In this document: positions 8,045 to 17,722 of the stretch, in pieces
How the letters are laid out: every line of letters begins with the position of its first letter
Numbering within the stretch: the stretch's first letter is position 1
Made by a program: the position numbers and the translations under genes
Origin: Bradyrhizobium sp.
GTDB lineage: Bacteria > Pseudomonadota > Alphaproteobacteria > Rhizobiales > Xanthobacteraceae
DNA: 64,000 bases
Direction: 5' to 3'
Assembly: GCF_027451485.1 (NCBI RefSeq)
Contig: NZ_DAIDJE010000114.1
Span: 1 to 64,000 of the forward strand
The notes under the pieces: generated by a model
The model's input: only the letters and a program-made list of their open reading frames with translations
Told to the model about the DNA's origin: nothing
Database searches by the model: none

Positions 8045-8526
8045 TCCATTACAATTTGTGCTGCAAGAAGGGCCACGCCTTCGAGAGTTGGTTCCAGAGT
8101 TCGTCTGCCTACGAGTCTCAGGAGAAACGGAAGCTCGTGAGTTGCCCGGTTTGCGGCTCGACAGACGTCGAGCGCGCGATCATGGCGCCGCGCATCGCCC
8201 GCAAGAAGGGCCGCGAGAAAACGGCTTCCGAATCCTTGCCGGTGCCGGCGCCGGCCGCTGAAGTGATCCCGCCTTCCTCGCCGACGCCGCTTTTGATGGC
8301 GCAGGAGCGTGAGCTCCGAGCCAAGCTCAAGGAGTTGCGCGACCATATCGTCAGCAATGCCGACAATGTGGGCGAGCGTTTTCCGAACGAAGCGCGCAAG
8401 ATGCATTACGGCGACATCGAGCATCGCCCGATCTATGGCGAAGCTTCTCCTGATGAAGCAAGGGCCCTGCTCGAAGAAGGCGTCGAGGTCATGCCGCTTC
8501 CGACGCTGCCGGACGACCGGAATTAA
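8041..8526 (+). CDS. DUF1178 family protein
   Basis: The 161-residue protein begins MIHYNLCCKKGHAFESWFQS and continues with SCPVCGSTDVERAIMAPRIA, so it has two Cys pairs that probably bind zinc like a rubrerythrin or FmdB-type knuckle. The C-terminal part (ADNVGERFPNEARKMHYGDI, then IYGEASPDEARALLEEGVEV) is the DUF1178 signature. Its function is unknown. The ATGA overlap with the nitrilase gene puts it in the comF-grxC-nit transcript. Confidence 0.88.
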   Translation: MIHYNLCCKKGHAFESWFQSSSAYESQEKRKLVSCPVCGSTDVERAIMAPRIARKKGREKTASESLPVPAPAAEVIPPSSPTPLLMAQERELRAKLKELRDHIVSNADNVGERFPNEARKMHYGDIEHRPIYGEASPDEARALLEEGVEVMPLPTLPDDRN

Positions 8527-8543
8527 CGCGCAGGAAAACGTCC

Positions 8544-8984
8544 TTGCCGCCCGTTTCGCTTTCATCCTGGCAAATCTGGGCGCTGCTATCGGCGGTATTT
8601 GCGGCACTCACCGCGATCTTTGCCAAAGTCGGGGTCGAGGGCATCAACTCCGATCTCGCGACGTTGATCCGCACCGCTGTCGTGCTGATGACTCTGTCGC
8701 TCATCCTCTTCGCCACCGGACAACTCACCAACGCCGGGCCGATATCGGGGAAAAGCTGGCTCTTTCTGGTGCTCTCGGCGCTTGGCACGGGAGCATCCTG
8801 GCTCTGCTACTTCCGCGCCCTGAAACTCGGACCGGCCACGTTGGTCGCCCCGATCGACAAATTGAGCGTCGTGCTGGTCGCGCTGTTCGGCGTGACCTTT
8901 CTCGGCGAGCGGCCATCGATCCAGGGTTGGCTCGGCATCGCCATGATCGCTGCCGGGGCCGTTCTGATTGCCTTCAAGGGTTAG
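8544..8984 (+). CDS. Half-size EamA-domain (DMT superfamily) membrane protein
   Basis: The 146-residue product contains about five hydrophobic segments and a single EamA repeat, with the end pattern LGERPSIQGWLGIAMIAAGA. Full-length DMT transporters carry two such repeats, so this one would have to dimerise. The substrate is unknown. It starts 17 bases after the DUF1178 gene, so it is probably cotranscribed. Its stop codon overlaps by 4 bases the stop of an oppositely oriented full-length DMT gene. Confidence 0.8.
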   Translation: MPPVSLSSWQIWALLSAVFAALTAIFAKVGVEGINSDLATLIRTAVVLMTLSLILFATGQLTNAGPISGKSWLFLVLSALGTGASWLCYFRALKLGPATLVAPIDKLSVVLVALFGVTFLGERPSIQGWLGIAMIAAGAVLIAFKG

Positions 8985-9880
8985 GCGGCTACGAGCAGTC
9001 CAACCCCGATCACGATCAGCACAATCCCGAAGAGTTCTCGCGCCGAAAACGGCTGCTTGAACGAGTAATAGGCCACGCCCTGCGCGAACAGCACCTCCAC
9101 GAGCGCCAGTGTGCGCACATTGGCGGCCGCCGTCAGCGCAAATGACAGGAACCAGAACTGCGAGGCGAACGCCCCCATGAAGCCCGCGAGCAGCGAAGGC
9201 TTCCACATGCGCAGGATCGATTTCAGAACGTCCGGCGCGCGCACCAACAGATAGATGGTCAGGACCAGCGTTTGCACGAACAGCCCGAACACCAGCGTGT
9301 ACGTCGCGGCTGTCACGAACGAGGCGCCGTGGATCGTGATGATCGCCCCGCGGTAGCCGTTGGCCGATAGCGCGAACGCCGCGGCGGAGACCAGCCCGAT
9401 CAGTGTCGGCCGGAGATCTGTAAAGCTCTTATCGCCGCCCGGACGCAATGCCGTGATGACGACGCCAACGGTCGCGATCAGGATCGCGAGCACCTTCAGG
9501 GCCGTCAGATCGTCGCCGAGGAAGACGAAGCCGAAGATCGCGGTCTGGATCGCCTCGGTCTTGAGATAGGCCGTCGTCACGACGAAGGAACGCTCGTTCA
9601 TCGCCACCAGCATCAGTCCGGTCGCAACGATCTGGCAGATCGCACCTAGCAAAAGCCACGGCCAGAAGGCGGTGGTCGGGCGCGGCAAGGCATCCCCAGT
9701 GCCGGCCAGCACGGCGGCGAAGAACAGGATGGCGAAGGGAAAGCCGAACAGGAAGCGGATGTTGGTCGCGCCCCAGGTCCCGAGCGGCCCGGTCAGTTGC
9801 CGCTGCATGGCATTGCGCGCGACCTGGCCCGCGGCGGCGGTGAAGGTGAAAGGAATCCAGAGCGAGGCGACGGTGAACAT
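8981..9880 (-). CDS. EamA family transporter (DMT superfamily)
   Basis: This 299-residue integral membrane protein has about ten hydrophobic segments in two EamA repeats (for example IFGFVFLGDDLTALKVLAIL in the first half and FSARELFGIVLIVIGVGLLV at the end). The family exports metabolites such as amino acids, or drugs; the substrate cannot be told from sequence. It converges on the half-size DMT gene with overlapping stop codons. Confidence 0.85.
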   Translation of the reverse strand: MFTVASLWIPFTFTAAAGQVARNAMQRQLTGPLGTWGATNIRFLFGFPFAILFFAAVLAGTGDALPRPTTAFWPWLLLGAICQIVATGLMLVAMNERSFVVTTAYLKTEAIQTAIFGFVFLGDDLTALKVLAILIATVGVVITALRPGGDKSFTDLRPTLIGLVSAAAFALSANGYRGAIITIHGASFVTAATYTLVFGLFVQTLVLTIYLLVRAPDVLKSILRMWKPSLLAGFMGAFASQFWFLSFALTAAANVRTLALVEVLFAQGVAYYSFKQPFSARELFGIVLIVIGVGLLVAA

Positions 9881-10008
9881 TTGGAGGGAATGGAGCCTTG
9901 AAGGACGTGTGGCACCGTGCCGGGCGCACTACGTGTGGTCAACCCACGCCGTGCATGACAGAGCTGCGCCCCGATAGCGTGCGTCCGTGCGGAAACAGCG
10001 CGATGCGA

Positions 10009-10764
10009 TCACACCATGCCTTCCGCCACCACCATGTAGTTAACATCCATGTCGGGCGACAAACTCCAGCGGTCGGCGAAGGGACTGTACACCACGCCGG
10101 TCTGCTCGGTGATCGTCAAACGATTGTCGAGCAAATGACGTGCAAGCTCGTCGGGCGTGACAAATTTTTCCCATTGATGGGTGCCGCGCGGCAGCCAGCG
10201 CAGGATGTATTCGGCCCCGACAATCGCCAGCGCAAAACTCTTCCAGTTACGATTGAGGGTGGAAACCACCATCAACCCCCCGGGCTTGAGCATGGCGGCG
10301 CAGCGGCCGAGAAACAGGCCGATATCGCTGACATGCTCGACCACCTCCATCGCCAATACGACGTCGAAGCGCTCGCGCACGTCCATTTCCTCGACCGTGG
10401 TGCAGCGGTAGTCGATCGACAGATGACCTCTGTCAGCGTGCAATTTGGCTGCCGCGATATTGCTGGGGGAAGGATCGAGGCCGATCACCTGGGCCCCGAG
10501 CCGCGTCAACGGCTCGCAAAGCAGACCGGCGCCGCAGCCGATATCGAGGATGCGCAGACCCGACAGGCAGTTCAAGCTTTTCGCATTGCGCTCGAATTTC
10601 CGGCAGGCGGCATCGCGAATATAAGTGAGCCGCAGCGGATTGATCTTGTGCAGCGGCGCCATCTTGCCCTTCGGATCCCACCACTGCTCGGACAGTTTGG
10701 AAAATTTGGCGATCTCGGTCGGATCGACGGTCGAGGCGGCGGGAGGATTTGGCTGCACAACCAT
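10009..10764 (-). CDS. ubiG: Bifunctional 3-demethylubiquinone-9 3-methyltransferase / 2-polyprenyl-6-hydroxyphenol methylase
   Basis: The 251-residue protein starts with the UbiG-specific region FSKLSEQWWDPKGKMAPLHK and INPLRLTYI, then SAM motif I ILDIGCGAG (residues 72-80) and motif VLAMEVVEHV. The GTHQWEKFVTPDEL segment is also characteristic. UbiG performs both O-methylations of ubiquinone biosynthesis at the inner membrane. Only 9 bases separate it from the upstream PH-domain gene on the same strand, so they are likely cotranscribed. Confidence 0.95.
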   Translation of the reverse strand: MVVQPNPPAASTVDPTEIAKFSKLSEQWWDPKGKMAPLHKINPLRLTYIRDAACRKFERNAKSLNCLSGLRILDIGCGAGLLCEPLTRLGAQVIGLDPSPSNIAAAKLHADRGHLSIDYRCTTVEEMDVRERFDVVLAMEVVEHVSDIGLFLGRCAAMLKPGGLMVVSTLNRNWKSFALAIVGAEYILRWLPRGTHQWEKFVTPDELARHLLDNRLTITEQTGVVYSPFADRWSLSPDMDVNYMVVAEGMV

Positions 10765-10773
10765 CTGCTGCTC

Positions 10774-11241
10774 CTAGCGCGCCGTGATGGCGCTGCGAAA
10801 CGCCAGCGGGGACGCAATGGTTGAAATCGTTTGCCTGCCCTCGCCGACGCCCATGATGGTGACGTCGCCGTAATTGAAGATGCGGCCTGCAATGCTCTGT
10901 TCCACGTCGACGCTCTCGATTTTATCGAGCGCAATCTCGAACGTATGGCGGTTGATAAAGCCGGTCTTGTGTACCACCCGGCGATTGGTGACGTCGGTTT
11001 CGGTGGTGAGCCGGTGGAACCAGCCCCTTATCGCCCAGTAAAGCCCTGCCAGGGCGGCGATGGCGGAGGCGGACAGGCACAGGAGCACGATGCCGTCTGT
11101 CGTGGTCGCCCGCGACAGGATCAGGAGTGCCAGTGCCACGATCCAGGACACGATCGCCGGCAGGTAGAAGATCCAGTGCGCATTGGTCGAATACAGCACG
11201 TTTTCCCCCGGCTGCAGGATCTGGTCGATATAGCGCCCCAT
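10774..11241 (-). CDS. Bacterial PH-domain membrane protein (bPH2 type)
   Basis: The 155-residue product has two transmembrane segments (about residues 23-45 and 50-70) followed by a bacterial PH-like domain: TDVTNRRVVHKTGFINRHTF, then KIESVDVEQSIAGRIFNYGD. This is the YdbS/YdbT-like arrangement seen in many alphaproteobacteria. Function is unknown. It precedes ubiG with a 9-base gap, and its start faces lysC across a 150-base divergent region. Confidence 0.82.
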   Translation of the reverse strand: MGRYIDQILQPGENVLYSTNAHWIFYLPAIVSWIVALALLILSRATTTDGIVLLCLSASAIAALAGLYWAIRGWFHRLTTETDVTNRRVVHKTGFINRHTFEIALDKIESVDVEQSIAGRIFNYGDVTIMGVGEGRQTISTIASPLAFRSAITAR

Positions 11242-11391
11242 ACAAACAGCCTCAATTAACTCAATTAGACGACGCGGAACCGGTTGCTTGCCCCCAACCG
11301 CGTCGCTATGTATACGCGCCTTTCAGGATAGGCGCCTGCGAACGTTTGCGCGGGCTACATTAATAATCCGCAGGGGAATAAACCAGTCGTC

Positions 11392-12648
11392 ATGGGTCGC
11401 CTCGTGATGAAATTCGGCGGCACGTCCGTCGCCAATATCGAACGCATCCGCAACGTCGCCCGTCACGTCAAGCGCGAGGTCGATGCCGGCCACGACGTCG
11501 CCGTCATCGTCTCGGCGATGGCCGGCAAGACCAATGAACTGGTCGACTGGTGCCGCGAAGCCTCTCCGATGCACGACGCCCGCGAATATGACGCGGTGGT
11601 GGCCTCCGGCGAGCAGGTCACCGCGGGACTCCTGGCAATTGCCCTGCAGGCGATCGGCATTCAGGCCCGCTCCTGGCAGGGCTGGCAAATCCCGATCAAG
11701 ACCAGCGATGCCCATGCCTCGGCGCGAATTCTTGACATCGATGGCACTGAACTGCTCAACCGCTTCAAGGAGCGCAAGGAGGTCGCCGTCATCGCCGGCT
11801 TCCAGGGCATCAATCCGCAAACCAACCGGATCACCACGCTGGGTCGGGGCGGCTCCGACACGTCGGCGGTTGCGGTCGCGGCCGCCATCCACGCCGATCG
11901 CTGCGACATCTACACCGATGTCGACGGTGTCTACACCACCGACCCGCGGGTGGTTCCGAAGGCCCGCCGGCTCGACCGGATTGCATTCGAAGACATGCTC
12001 GAACTGGCTTCGCTGGGCGCGAAGGTGCTTCAGGTCCGTTCCGTGGAACTCGGCATGGTCCACAACATGCCAATCTTCGTGCGTTCCAGTTTCGACAAGC
12101 CCGAGGATATCGACCCGCATGCCAACCAGCCGCCGGGAACGCTGATCTGCAGCGAGGAGGAGATCATGGAAAGCCACGTCGTCACCGGCATCGCCTTTTC
12201 CAAAGACGAGGCGCAGATTTCGATTCGCCAGATCGAGGACAAGCCGGGGGTGGCTGCTTCGATCTTCGGTCCGCTGGCGGATGCCAATATCAATGTCGAC
12301 ATGATCGTGCAAAACGTCTCCCAGGACGGCAAGACCACCGACCTGACCTTCACGGTGCCGGCCTCCGACTACGCCCGCGCCCGCGACACCATCACCTCGG
12401 CGAAGGACAGGATCGGCTACGCCCGGCTCGACACGGCCACCGATGTCGCGAAGGTTTCGGTGATCGGCAGCGGCATGCGCAGCCATGCCGGCGTCGCCGC
12501 CAAGGCGTTTGCGGCCCTGGCTGCGCGCAGCATCAATATCCGCGCCATCACCACCTCCGAAATCAAGTTTTCGGTGCTGATCGACACAGCCTATACCGAA
12601 CTCGCGGTCCGGACCCTGCACACGCTCTACGGCCTCGATCAAGCTTAG
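11392..12648 (+). CDS. lysC: Aspartate kinase
   Basis: The 418-residue protein has the kinase signature VMKFGGTSVANIERIRNVA at residues 5-23, GRGGSDTSAVAVAAA, and two C-terminal ACT repeats (VAASIFGPLADANINVDMIV and VAAKAFAALAARSINIRAIT). This is the monofunctional, ACT-regulated class that phosphorylates aspartate for lysine, threonine and methionine synthesis, usually with feedback inhibition through the ACT domains. An alternative ATG at 11407 begins at MKFGGTS. No lysine riboswitch-like leader was evident upstream. Confidence 0.95.
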   Translation: MGRLVMKFGGTSVANIERIRNVARHVKREVDAGHDVAVIVSAMAGKTNELVDWCREASPMHDAREYDAVVASGEQVTAGLLAIALQAIGIQARSWQGWQIPIKTSDAHASARILDIDGTELLNRFKERKEVAVIAGFQGINPQTNRITTLGRGGSDTSAVAVAAAIHADRCDIYTDVDGVYTTDPRVVPKARRLDRIAFEDMLELASLGAKVLQVRSVELGMVHNMPIFVRSSFDKPEDIDPHANQPPGTLICSEEEIMESHVVTGIAFSKDEAQISIRQIEDKPGVAASIFGPLADANINVDMIVQNVSQDGKTTDLTFTVPASDYARARDTITSAKDRIGYARLDTATDVAKVSVIGSGMRSHAGVAAKAFAALAARSINIRAITTSEIKFSVLIDTAYTELAVRTLHTLYGLDQA

Positions 12649-12926
12649 AAGAGAGCAGCTTCTCTTAGCGGCCGCAACATGAGTTGGCCTAGCGCTACCG
12701 GCTGCGGTGTGCGGGTCTGTTGGCCATCTCGGCTGGCAGGCCTTTTGCTTGGCAAAATAAAGCCCAATTCGGTATACGGCCTGAACGCGAGCCCGATTGT
12801 GAACTGTGCCACTGATTTAGTGGCGCGATTCGCGCCATTAGCTCAGGGTCGGGATGCCGTAGAATAAATAAAATTGTTGCGTTTTAAGTCTAACGCCAGC
12901 CCCCGCCCTCACGGGTAGGCCGGCCT

Positions 12927-12932
12927 GGAGGA
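12927..12932 (+). promoter_or_regulatory. Shine-Dalgarno sequence that fixes a TTG start for ptsP
   Basis: GGAGGA stands 7 bases before TTG at 12940, and no in-frame ATG has a comparable site. The next in-frame Met (residue 22 of the TTG-initiated product) would remove residues preceding the GAF domain. Confidence 0.7.
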
Positions 12933-12939
12933 ACAGGAT

Positions 12940-15216
12940 TTGAACCCACTGCGAAGCGCATCGGGAGGCCCCCGCGTCCTGTTGAGACGGCTTCGCGAAA
13001 CAATGGCGGAGCAGGTTTCAGCACAGGAGCGATTGGACAAGATCGTCGTGCTGATCGCCGCCAACATGGTGGCGGAGGTGTGCTCCGTCTACGTGCTGCG
13101 CGTTGACAACACCTTGGAGCTATACGCCACCGAAGGTCTCAATCGCGATGCGGTGCACCGCACCGTCTTGAGCGCGCATGAAGGTCTGGTCGGCCTCGTC
13201 GCGAGCGAGGCGACGCCGCTCAATCTCAACGACGCGCAAAGCCATCCGGCGTTCTCGTTCCGGCCCGAGACTGGCGAAGAGATCTACCACTCCTTCCTCG
13301 GCGTGCCGATCCTTCGCGCCGGCAACACGCTCGGCGTCCTGGTGGTGCAGAACCGCGCCAAGCGCACCTATGTCGAGGAGGAGGTCGAGGCGCTCCAGAC
13401 CACCGCGATGGTGCTCGCGGAAATGATCGCCTCCGGCGAATTGTCGGCGCTTGCCGAACCGGGCGCCGAGCCGGCCGCTCGGCATTCCCAGCACAAGACC
13501 GGCGCGATCCTGTCTGACGGCATCGCGCTCGGCCATGTCGTGCTGCACGAGCCCCGCGTCGTTATCACCAACTACATTGCCGAGGACCTGCCGAAGGAAA
13601 TCAAGCGGCTGGACGCGGCCTTGGCCAAATTGCGTGCCGACCTCGACCGCATGCTGGAACGCGGCGATGTTGCCGACGGCGGCGAGCACCGCGACGTGCT
13701 TGAGGCCTACCGGATGTTCGCCAACGATCACGGCTGGTCGCACAAGCTACACGAAGCCGTGGCCACCGGCCTGACGGCGGAGGCTGCCGTCGAGCGCGTC
13801 CAATCCGACACTCGCGCACGCATGCTGCGCTCAACCGATCCTTATTTGCGCGACCGCCTGCACGATCTCGAGGACCTCGGTTACCGGCTGATGCGGCAAC
13901 TGGTCGGACAGGACCATGCGCCCTCGCGCGAGCAATTGCCCGACAACGCCATCCTGATCGCGCGCGCAATGGGCCCGGCGGCGCTGCTCGACTACGACCG
14001 CAAGCGCCTTCGAGGCCTGGTGCTGGAGGAAGGCACCGCCAACTCGCACGTCTCGATCGTGGCACGCGCGCTCGGCATCCCGGCGGTCGGCGAAGTTCCG
14101 AACGCGCCGGGTATCGCCGATCCCGGCGATGCCATCATAGTCGACGGCACGTCCGGCTCGATCTACGTCCGTCCATCGGCCGAGATCGAGTCGGCCTACG
14201 CCGAGCGCGTGCGCTTTCGCGCCCGGCGTCAAGCCCAATATCTGGCGTTGCGTGAAAAGCCCTGCGTGACAAGGGATGGCCAGCCGATCGAACTCTTGAT
14301 CAATGCGGGGCTTGCGATTGACCTGCCGCATATCGACGACACCGGTTCGGCCGGTATCGGCCTGTTTCGCACCGAATTGCAGTTCATGGTCGGCCAGAGT
14401 CTGCCGCGCACCAGCGACCAACTCGCTTTGTACCGCACCGTACTCGACGCCGCCGGCTCCAAACCGGTGACGTTCCGAACGCTCGATATCGGCGGAGACA
14501 AGGCGCTGCCCTATATGGAGAGCGTGGTCGAGGAAAATCCTGCGCTCGGCTGGCGGGCGATCCGGCTGGGACTCGACCGCCCGGGGCTTCTGCGCGGCCA
14601 GATTCGTGCGTTGCTGCGCGCCGGCGGCGGCCGCTCCTTGCGCATCATGTTTCCGATGATCACCGAAGTTGCCGAATTCGATGCCGCCAAGAGCATCGTC
14701 GAGCGCGAACTGACCTATCTGCGCCAGCACGGGCATTCGCTGCCCGAACGAATCGACATCGGAACCATGCTGGAAGTACCTGCCCTGCTCTACCAGCTCG
14801 ACGAACTCCTGAAGAAAGTCGATTTCATCTCGGTCGGATCCAACGACCTGTTCCAGTTCCTGTTTGCGGTCGATCGCGGCAATGCCAAGGTTTCGGAACG
14901 CTTCGATACCTTGTCGGCCCCGATCCTGCGGGTCCTGCGCGAGATCGTGCAGAAGGCCAACGCAGCAAAGAAATCCGCGTCGCTTTGCGGAGAGATGGCG
15001 TCAAAGCCGATCGGCGCGCTCGCCCTGATCGCGCTTGGCTACCGCTCGCTCTCGCTATCGGCAACCGCGCATGGTCCTGTCAAGGCCATGATCCTCGATC
15101 TGGATGCCAAAAAGGCCGAAGCCATGATGAACGCGCTGCTCGATGCACCCTCGGGCAGCGTGTCTATCCGCCAAAAACTGACCGAGTTCGCCGAGGCCGA
15201 AGGATTGGCGTTGTAG
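12940..15216 (+). CDS. ptsP: Phosphoenolpyruvate-protein phosphotransferase, nitrogen PTS enzyme I (GAF domain)
   Basis: The 758-residue protein starts at TTG. An N-terminal GAF domain (about residues 20-160) is followed by enzyme I: the phosphorylated His is in [16 protein letters not shown] (H370), the PEP-binding domain contains [10 protein letters not shown] and [10 protein letters not shown], and the catalytic Cys is in SLCGEMAS (C683). This is EI-Ntr, which passes phosphate to NPr and EIIA-Ntr and links nitrogen status to metabolism, potassium balance and PHB accumulation. GAF in EI-Ntr senses glutamine. It is followed by prfA after 65 bases. Confidence 0.93.
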   Translation: MNPLRSASGGPRVLLRRLRETMAEQVSAQERLDKIVVLIAANMVAEVCSVYVLRVDNTLELYATEGLNRDAVHRTVLSAHEGLVGLVASEATPLNLNDAQSHPAFSFRPETGEEIYHSFLGVPILRAGNTLGVLVVQNRAKRTYVEEEVEALQTTAMVLAEMIASGELSALAEPGAEPAARHSQHKTGAILSDGIALGHVVLHEPRVVITNYIAEDLPKEIKRLDAALAKLRADLDRMLERGDVADGGEHRDVLEAYRMFANDHGWSHKLHEAVATGLTAEAAVERVQSDTRARMLRSTDPYLRDRLHDLEDLGYRLMRQLVGQDHAPSREQLPDNAILIARAMGPAALLDYDRKRLRGLVLEEGTANSHVSIVARALGIPAVGEVPNAPGIADPGDAIIVDGTSGSIYVRPSAEIESAYAERVRFRARRQAQYLALREKPCVTRDGQPIELLINAGLAIDLPHIDDTGSAGIGLFRTELQFMVGQSLPRTSDQLALYRTVLDAAGSKPVTFRTLDIGGDKALPYMESVVEENPALGWRAIRLGLDRPGLLRGQIRALLRAGGGRSLRIMFPMITEVAEFDAAKSIVERELTYLRQHGHSLPERIDIGTMLEVPALLYQLDELLKKVDFISVGSNDLFQFLFAVDRGNAKVSERFDTLSAPILRVLREIVQKANAAKKSASLCGEMASKPIGALALIALGYRSLSLSATAHGPVKAMILDLDAKKAEAMMNALLDAPSGSVSIRQKLTEFAEAEGLAL

Positions 15217-15281
15217 CGGGCCTGCTGCCCGACTCCGCCACCCCGTTTCGCCGAAAAGCACCTACATTCGAGATTCATCCG

Positions 15282-16367
15282 ATGTCGACGCTCCCCGAAG
15301 CCAAATTGGATATTTTGCTGGCCCATCACGCCTCGCTCGAGGCGGCGCTGCTCGGCCAGGTGAATTCGGAAGACTATGTGCGCATCACGCGCGAGCTTGC
15401 CGAACTCAACCCGCTGATCGACGCCGTCAAGACATACCGCGCGGCACGCACCGAACTCGCCGATACCGAAAGTCTGATTGCCGATTCGGCGACCGATCCG
15501 GAAATGCGCAGCATGGCGGAAGCCGAGCGCGAAACCTTGCAGGCCCGCATCGGCGAACTGGAGCAGAAGATCCGCGTCGCGCTGTTGCCGAAGGACGCCA
15601 TGGACGACCGCAACGTGGTGCTGGAAATTCGTGCCGGCACCGGCGGCGACGAAGCCTCGTTGTTCGCCGGCGATCTGTTCCGGATGTACGAGCGCTTCGC
15701 CAGCTTGCAGGGCTGGAAGGTCGAGGTGATTTCCGCAAGCGAAGGCACCGTGGGCGGTTACAAGGAAATCATCGCCGAGGTACAGGGCCGCGGAGCCTTC
15801 GCCAAACTGAAGTTCGAATCCGGCGTGCACCGGGTACAGCGCGTTCCTGATACGGAGACGCAGGGGCGGATTCATACGTCGGCGGCGACGGTCGCGGTGT
15901 TGCCCGAAGTCGAGGATGTCGACGTCGACATCAAGAACGAGGATTTGCGGATCGAGACCATGCGCGCGCAGGGAGCGGGCGGCCAGCACGTCAACAAGAC
16001 CGAATCCGCGATCCGCATCACCCACATTCCGACCGGGATCGTGGTGATGATGCAGGACAGCCGATCGCAGCACAAGAACCGCGCCTCCGCGATGAACATC
16101 CTGCGCTCGCGCATCTACGATGCCGAACGCCAGCGCATCGATACGGCACGCTCGGCGGATCGCAAGGAAAAAGTCGGCTCCGGCGACCGCAGCGAACGCA
16201 TCCGCACCTACAATTTCCCGCAAGGACGCGTCACCGACCACCGCATCAACCTGACGCTCTACAAACTGCCGCAGGTGATCTCGGGAGAAAGCTTGGGCGA
16301 ATTGATCGACGCGCTGACCACCGAGCACCAGGCCGCACAACTGGCGGCGCAGGGCGCCTCGGCGTGA
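15282..16367 (+). CDS. prfA: Peptide chain release factor 1
   Basis: The 361-residue protein has the GGQ motif at residues 233-235 ([12 protein letters not shown]) and the RF1 domains in the expected order. It ends translation at UAA and UAG. An in-frame extension upstream to 14985 would lie within ptsP, so I start at ATG 15282. In related genomes prmC, which methylates the GGQ glutamine, commonly follows at once; here a transporter block intervenes and prmC begins near 23.2 kb. Confidence 0.95.
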   Translation: MSTLPEAKLDILLAHHASLEAALLGQVNSEDYVRITRELAELNPLIDAVKTYRAARTELADTESLIADSATDPEMRSMAEAERETLQARIGELEQKIRVALLPKDAMDDRNVVLEIRAGTGGDEASLFAGDLFRMYERFASLQGWKVEVISASEGTVGGYKEIIAEVQGRGAFAKLKFESGVHRVQRVPDTETQGRIHTSAATVAVLPEVEDVDVDIKNEDLRIETMRAQGAGGQHVNKTESAIRITHIPTGIVVMMQDSRSQHKNRASAMNILRSRIYDAERQRIDTARSADRKEKVGSGDRSERIRTYNFPQGRVTDHRINLTLYKLPQVISGESLGELIDALTTEHQAAQLAAQGASA

Positions 16368-16392
16368 GCCATGGCGCGCCGATGGAACGGTA

Positions 16393-16878
16393 TTAACGCT
16401 GCCTTTGCGCGCTCCTGAATTGACGCAGGATGCCGACCAGGGTGGGTCCAATCGCGCTGAGCTCTTCCAGGTGAATTGCCGAAAGCGCTTGCAGTCTGCG
16501 CTCGCCGCGCGCCGTCAACTGCAGGAGAACGCGCCGGCCATCCCGGGCATCGACGCTTCGCTTGATCAGGCCGAGCCTTTTCATGCGGGTGGCCAGTTCG
16601 ACCGCAGTGTGATGCCGGATCAGCAGCGCCTGCGCGAGGTCGCCAACCGACGTGAGTTCGGATCCGGCAAACCCTTTGATCGCGAGCAGGGCCTGATGCT
16701 GTTGCGGCGTCAATCCCTGCCGCATCGCAGCCGTCGCGCTGAAGGCGAGAAACACCCGCAGCTGGTAGCGGAATCTGGCCAGCGCCTGGTAGTCCACTGC
16801 GCGAGCCTTTCCGTTGCGTCTCGTCTTGGTCCCGCCTGACCGTGCCGGCGCCTTGGCTCGCCGCCTGGATTTGGCCAT
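16393..16878 (-). CDS. MarR family transcriptional regulator
   Basis: The 161-residue protein has a Lys/Arg-rich N-terminal tail, then a MarR winged helix: LTPQQHQALLAIKG, VGDLAQALLIRHHTAVELAT and the wing KRSVDARDGRRVLLQLTARG. MarR proteins usually repress adjacent genes and release DNA on binding a small ligand. It lies convergent to prfA and upstream of, but opposite to, the ABC importer genes, which makes that importer one candidate target. This is inference. Confidence 0.85.
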   Translation of the reverse strand: MAKSRRRAKAPARSGGTKTRRNGKARAVDYQALARFRYQLRVFLAFSATAAMRQGLTPQQHQALLAIKGFAGSELTSVGDLAQALLIRHHTAVELATRMKRLGLIKRSVDARDGRRVLLQLTARGERRLQALSAIHLEELSAIGPTLVGILRQFRSAQRQR

Positions 16879-16984
16879 GCCACCACCATCCCCACCATTT
16901 TCGACCTACCGGATCACGCGAACCGGCAATCAACGGTATCAGGGCTGAGGCAGCGGAACTATCCCGTTCACGCAGCTGGTTGCG

Positions 16985-17485
16985 TCAGGGGAACGGCGGA
17001 GGGTCGTAGGTCGAGCTCAATATCTCCAGAAGAATGATCTGGAAGGCAACCGGGATCCGGACGCTCTTGCGGCGAATCGACTTTTCCAAGGCTTCGGTGA
17101 TTTCGGCCCGCGTGAGTTTTCCGGCCGACGCACGCGCCGCCAGGCTGCGCCAGACCTCGGATAGCGGCTTGCCACGATGGAGCGGTGACTGGATCGCGAC
17201 TCCCCTGGCGAGAGCCCAGTCGATGATTTCCCGAGCCGTCTGCGGTCCGCAGTTGCGGGCGGTCGCCAGATGCCGGCCTGTCAGCTGTCGAAGAAGGTCA
17301 TCAGGAGGCACCCAGGTGCCCTTTGGCGGCTCTTCGCCGATCAGTTCGGGCGCCAGTTCCTTCAGCACGTTGAGCGCACGAACGCTCAAACTCCCAGACG
17401 GCGAGGCGGAGGCCTTCTCGCCGCAGGGCGTGGTCGCTTCTTCCAAAGCGCTGTTTCGACTATCGGCCTGCCGGTTTCGGTCCAT
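16985..17485 (-). CDS. Stand-alone RNA polymerase alpha C-terminal-domain-like protein
   Basis: Residues 33-97 of this 166-residue protein resemble the alpha subunit C-terminal domain. LSVRALNVLKEL parallels the LSVRTLNCLK segment of RpoA, and NCGPQTAREIIDWALARGV parallels the helix-hairpin-helix NFGRKSLNEI. The alpha N-terminal dimerisation domain is absent. A C-terminal extension (about residues 105-166) carries ASAGKLTRAEITEALEKSIR and a hydrophobic stretch, with no family I recognise. It ends 106 bases from the MarR start, on the same strand. Role unknown; it could bind DNA or a transcription factor in the way alpha-CTD does. Confidence 0.6.
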   Translation of the reverse strand: MDRNRQADSRNSALEEATTPCGEKASASPSGSLSVRALNVLKELAPELIGEEPPKGTWVPPDDLLRQLTGRHLATARNCGPQTAREIIDWALARGVAIQSPLHRGKPLSEVWRSLAARASAGKLTRAEITEALEKSIRRKSVRIPVAFQIILLEILSSTYDPPPFP

Positions 17486-17722
17486 AGGCTCGCATTTGCG
17501 ACGTGGGGGTGAGCATCGTTCAGCGGTGGAGTCGAGATATACCGAATGTTGATCTTATCGCAACGTCCTTCGACCAAAGTGACATTGACAGAACAGCTGG
17601 GAGCGCAATTCTAACGGCAACACAGCTGCGCCATGCAGCTCAGGATGCGAAAGCCGATCGCCGATACGGGCGGTGGGCTCGTATGCGCAACGATAATCAC
17701 CAATCACGGAGGAGACCGAACA

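Noticed and set aside
12679-12867. Short plus-strand frame between lysC and ptsP
   Set aside because: 62 codons with no motif or ribosome-binding site; the interval is more simply a leader and promoter for ptsP.
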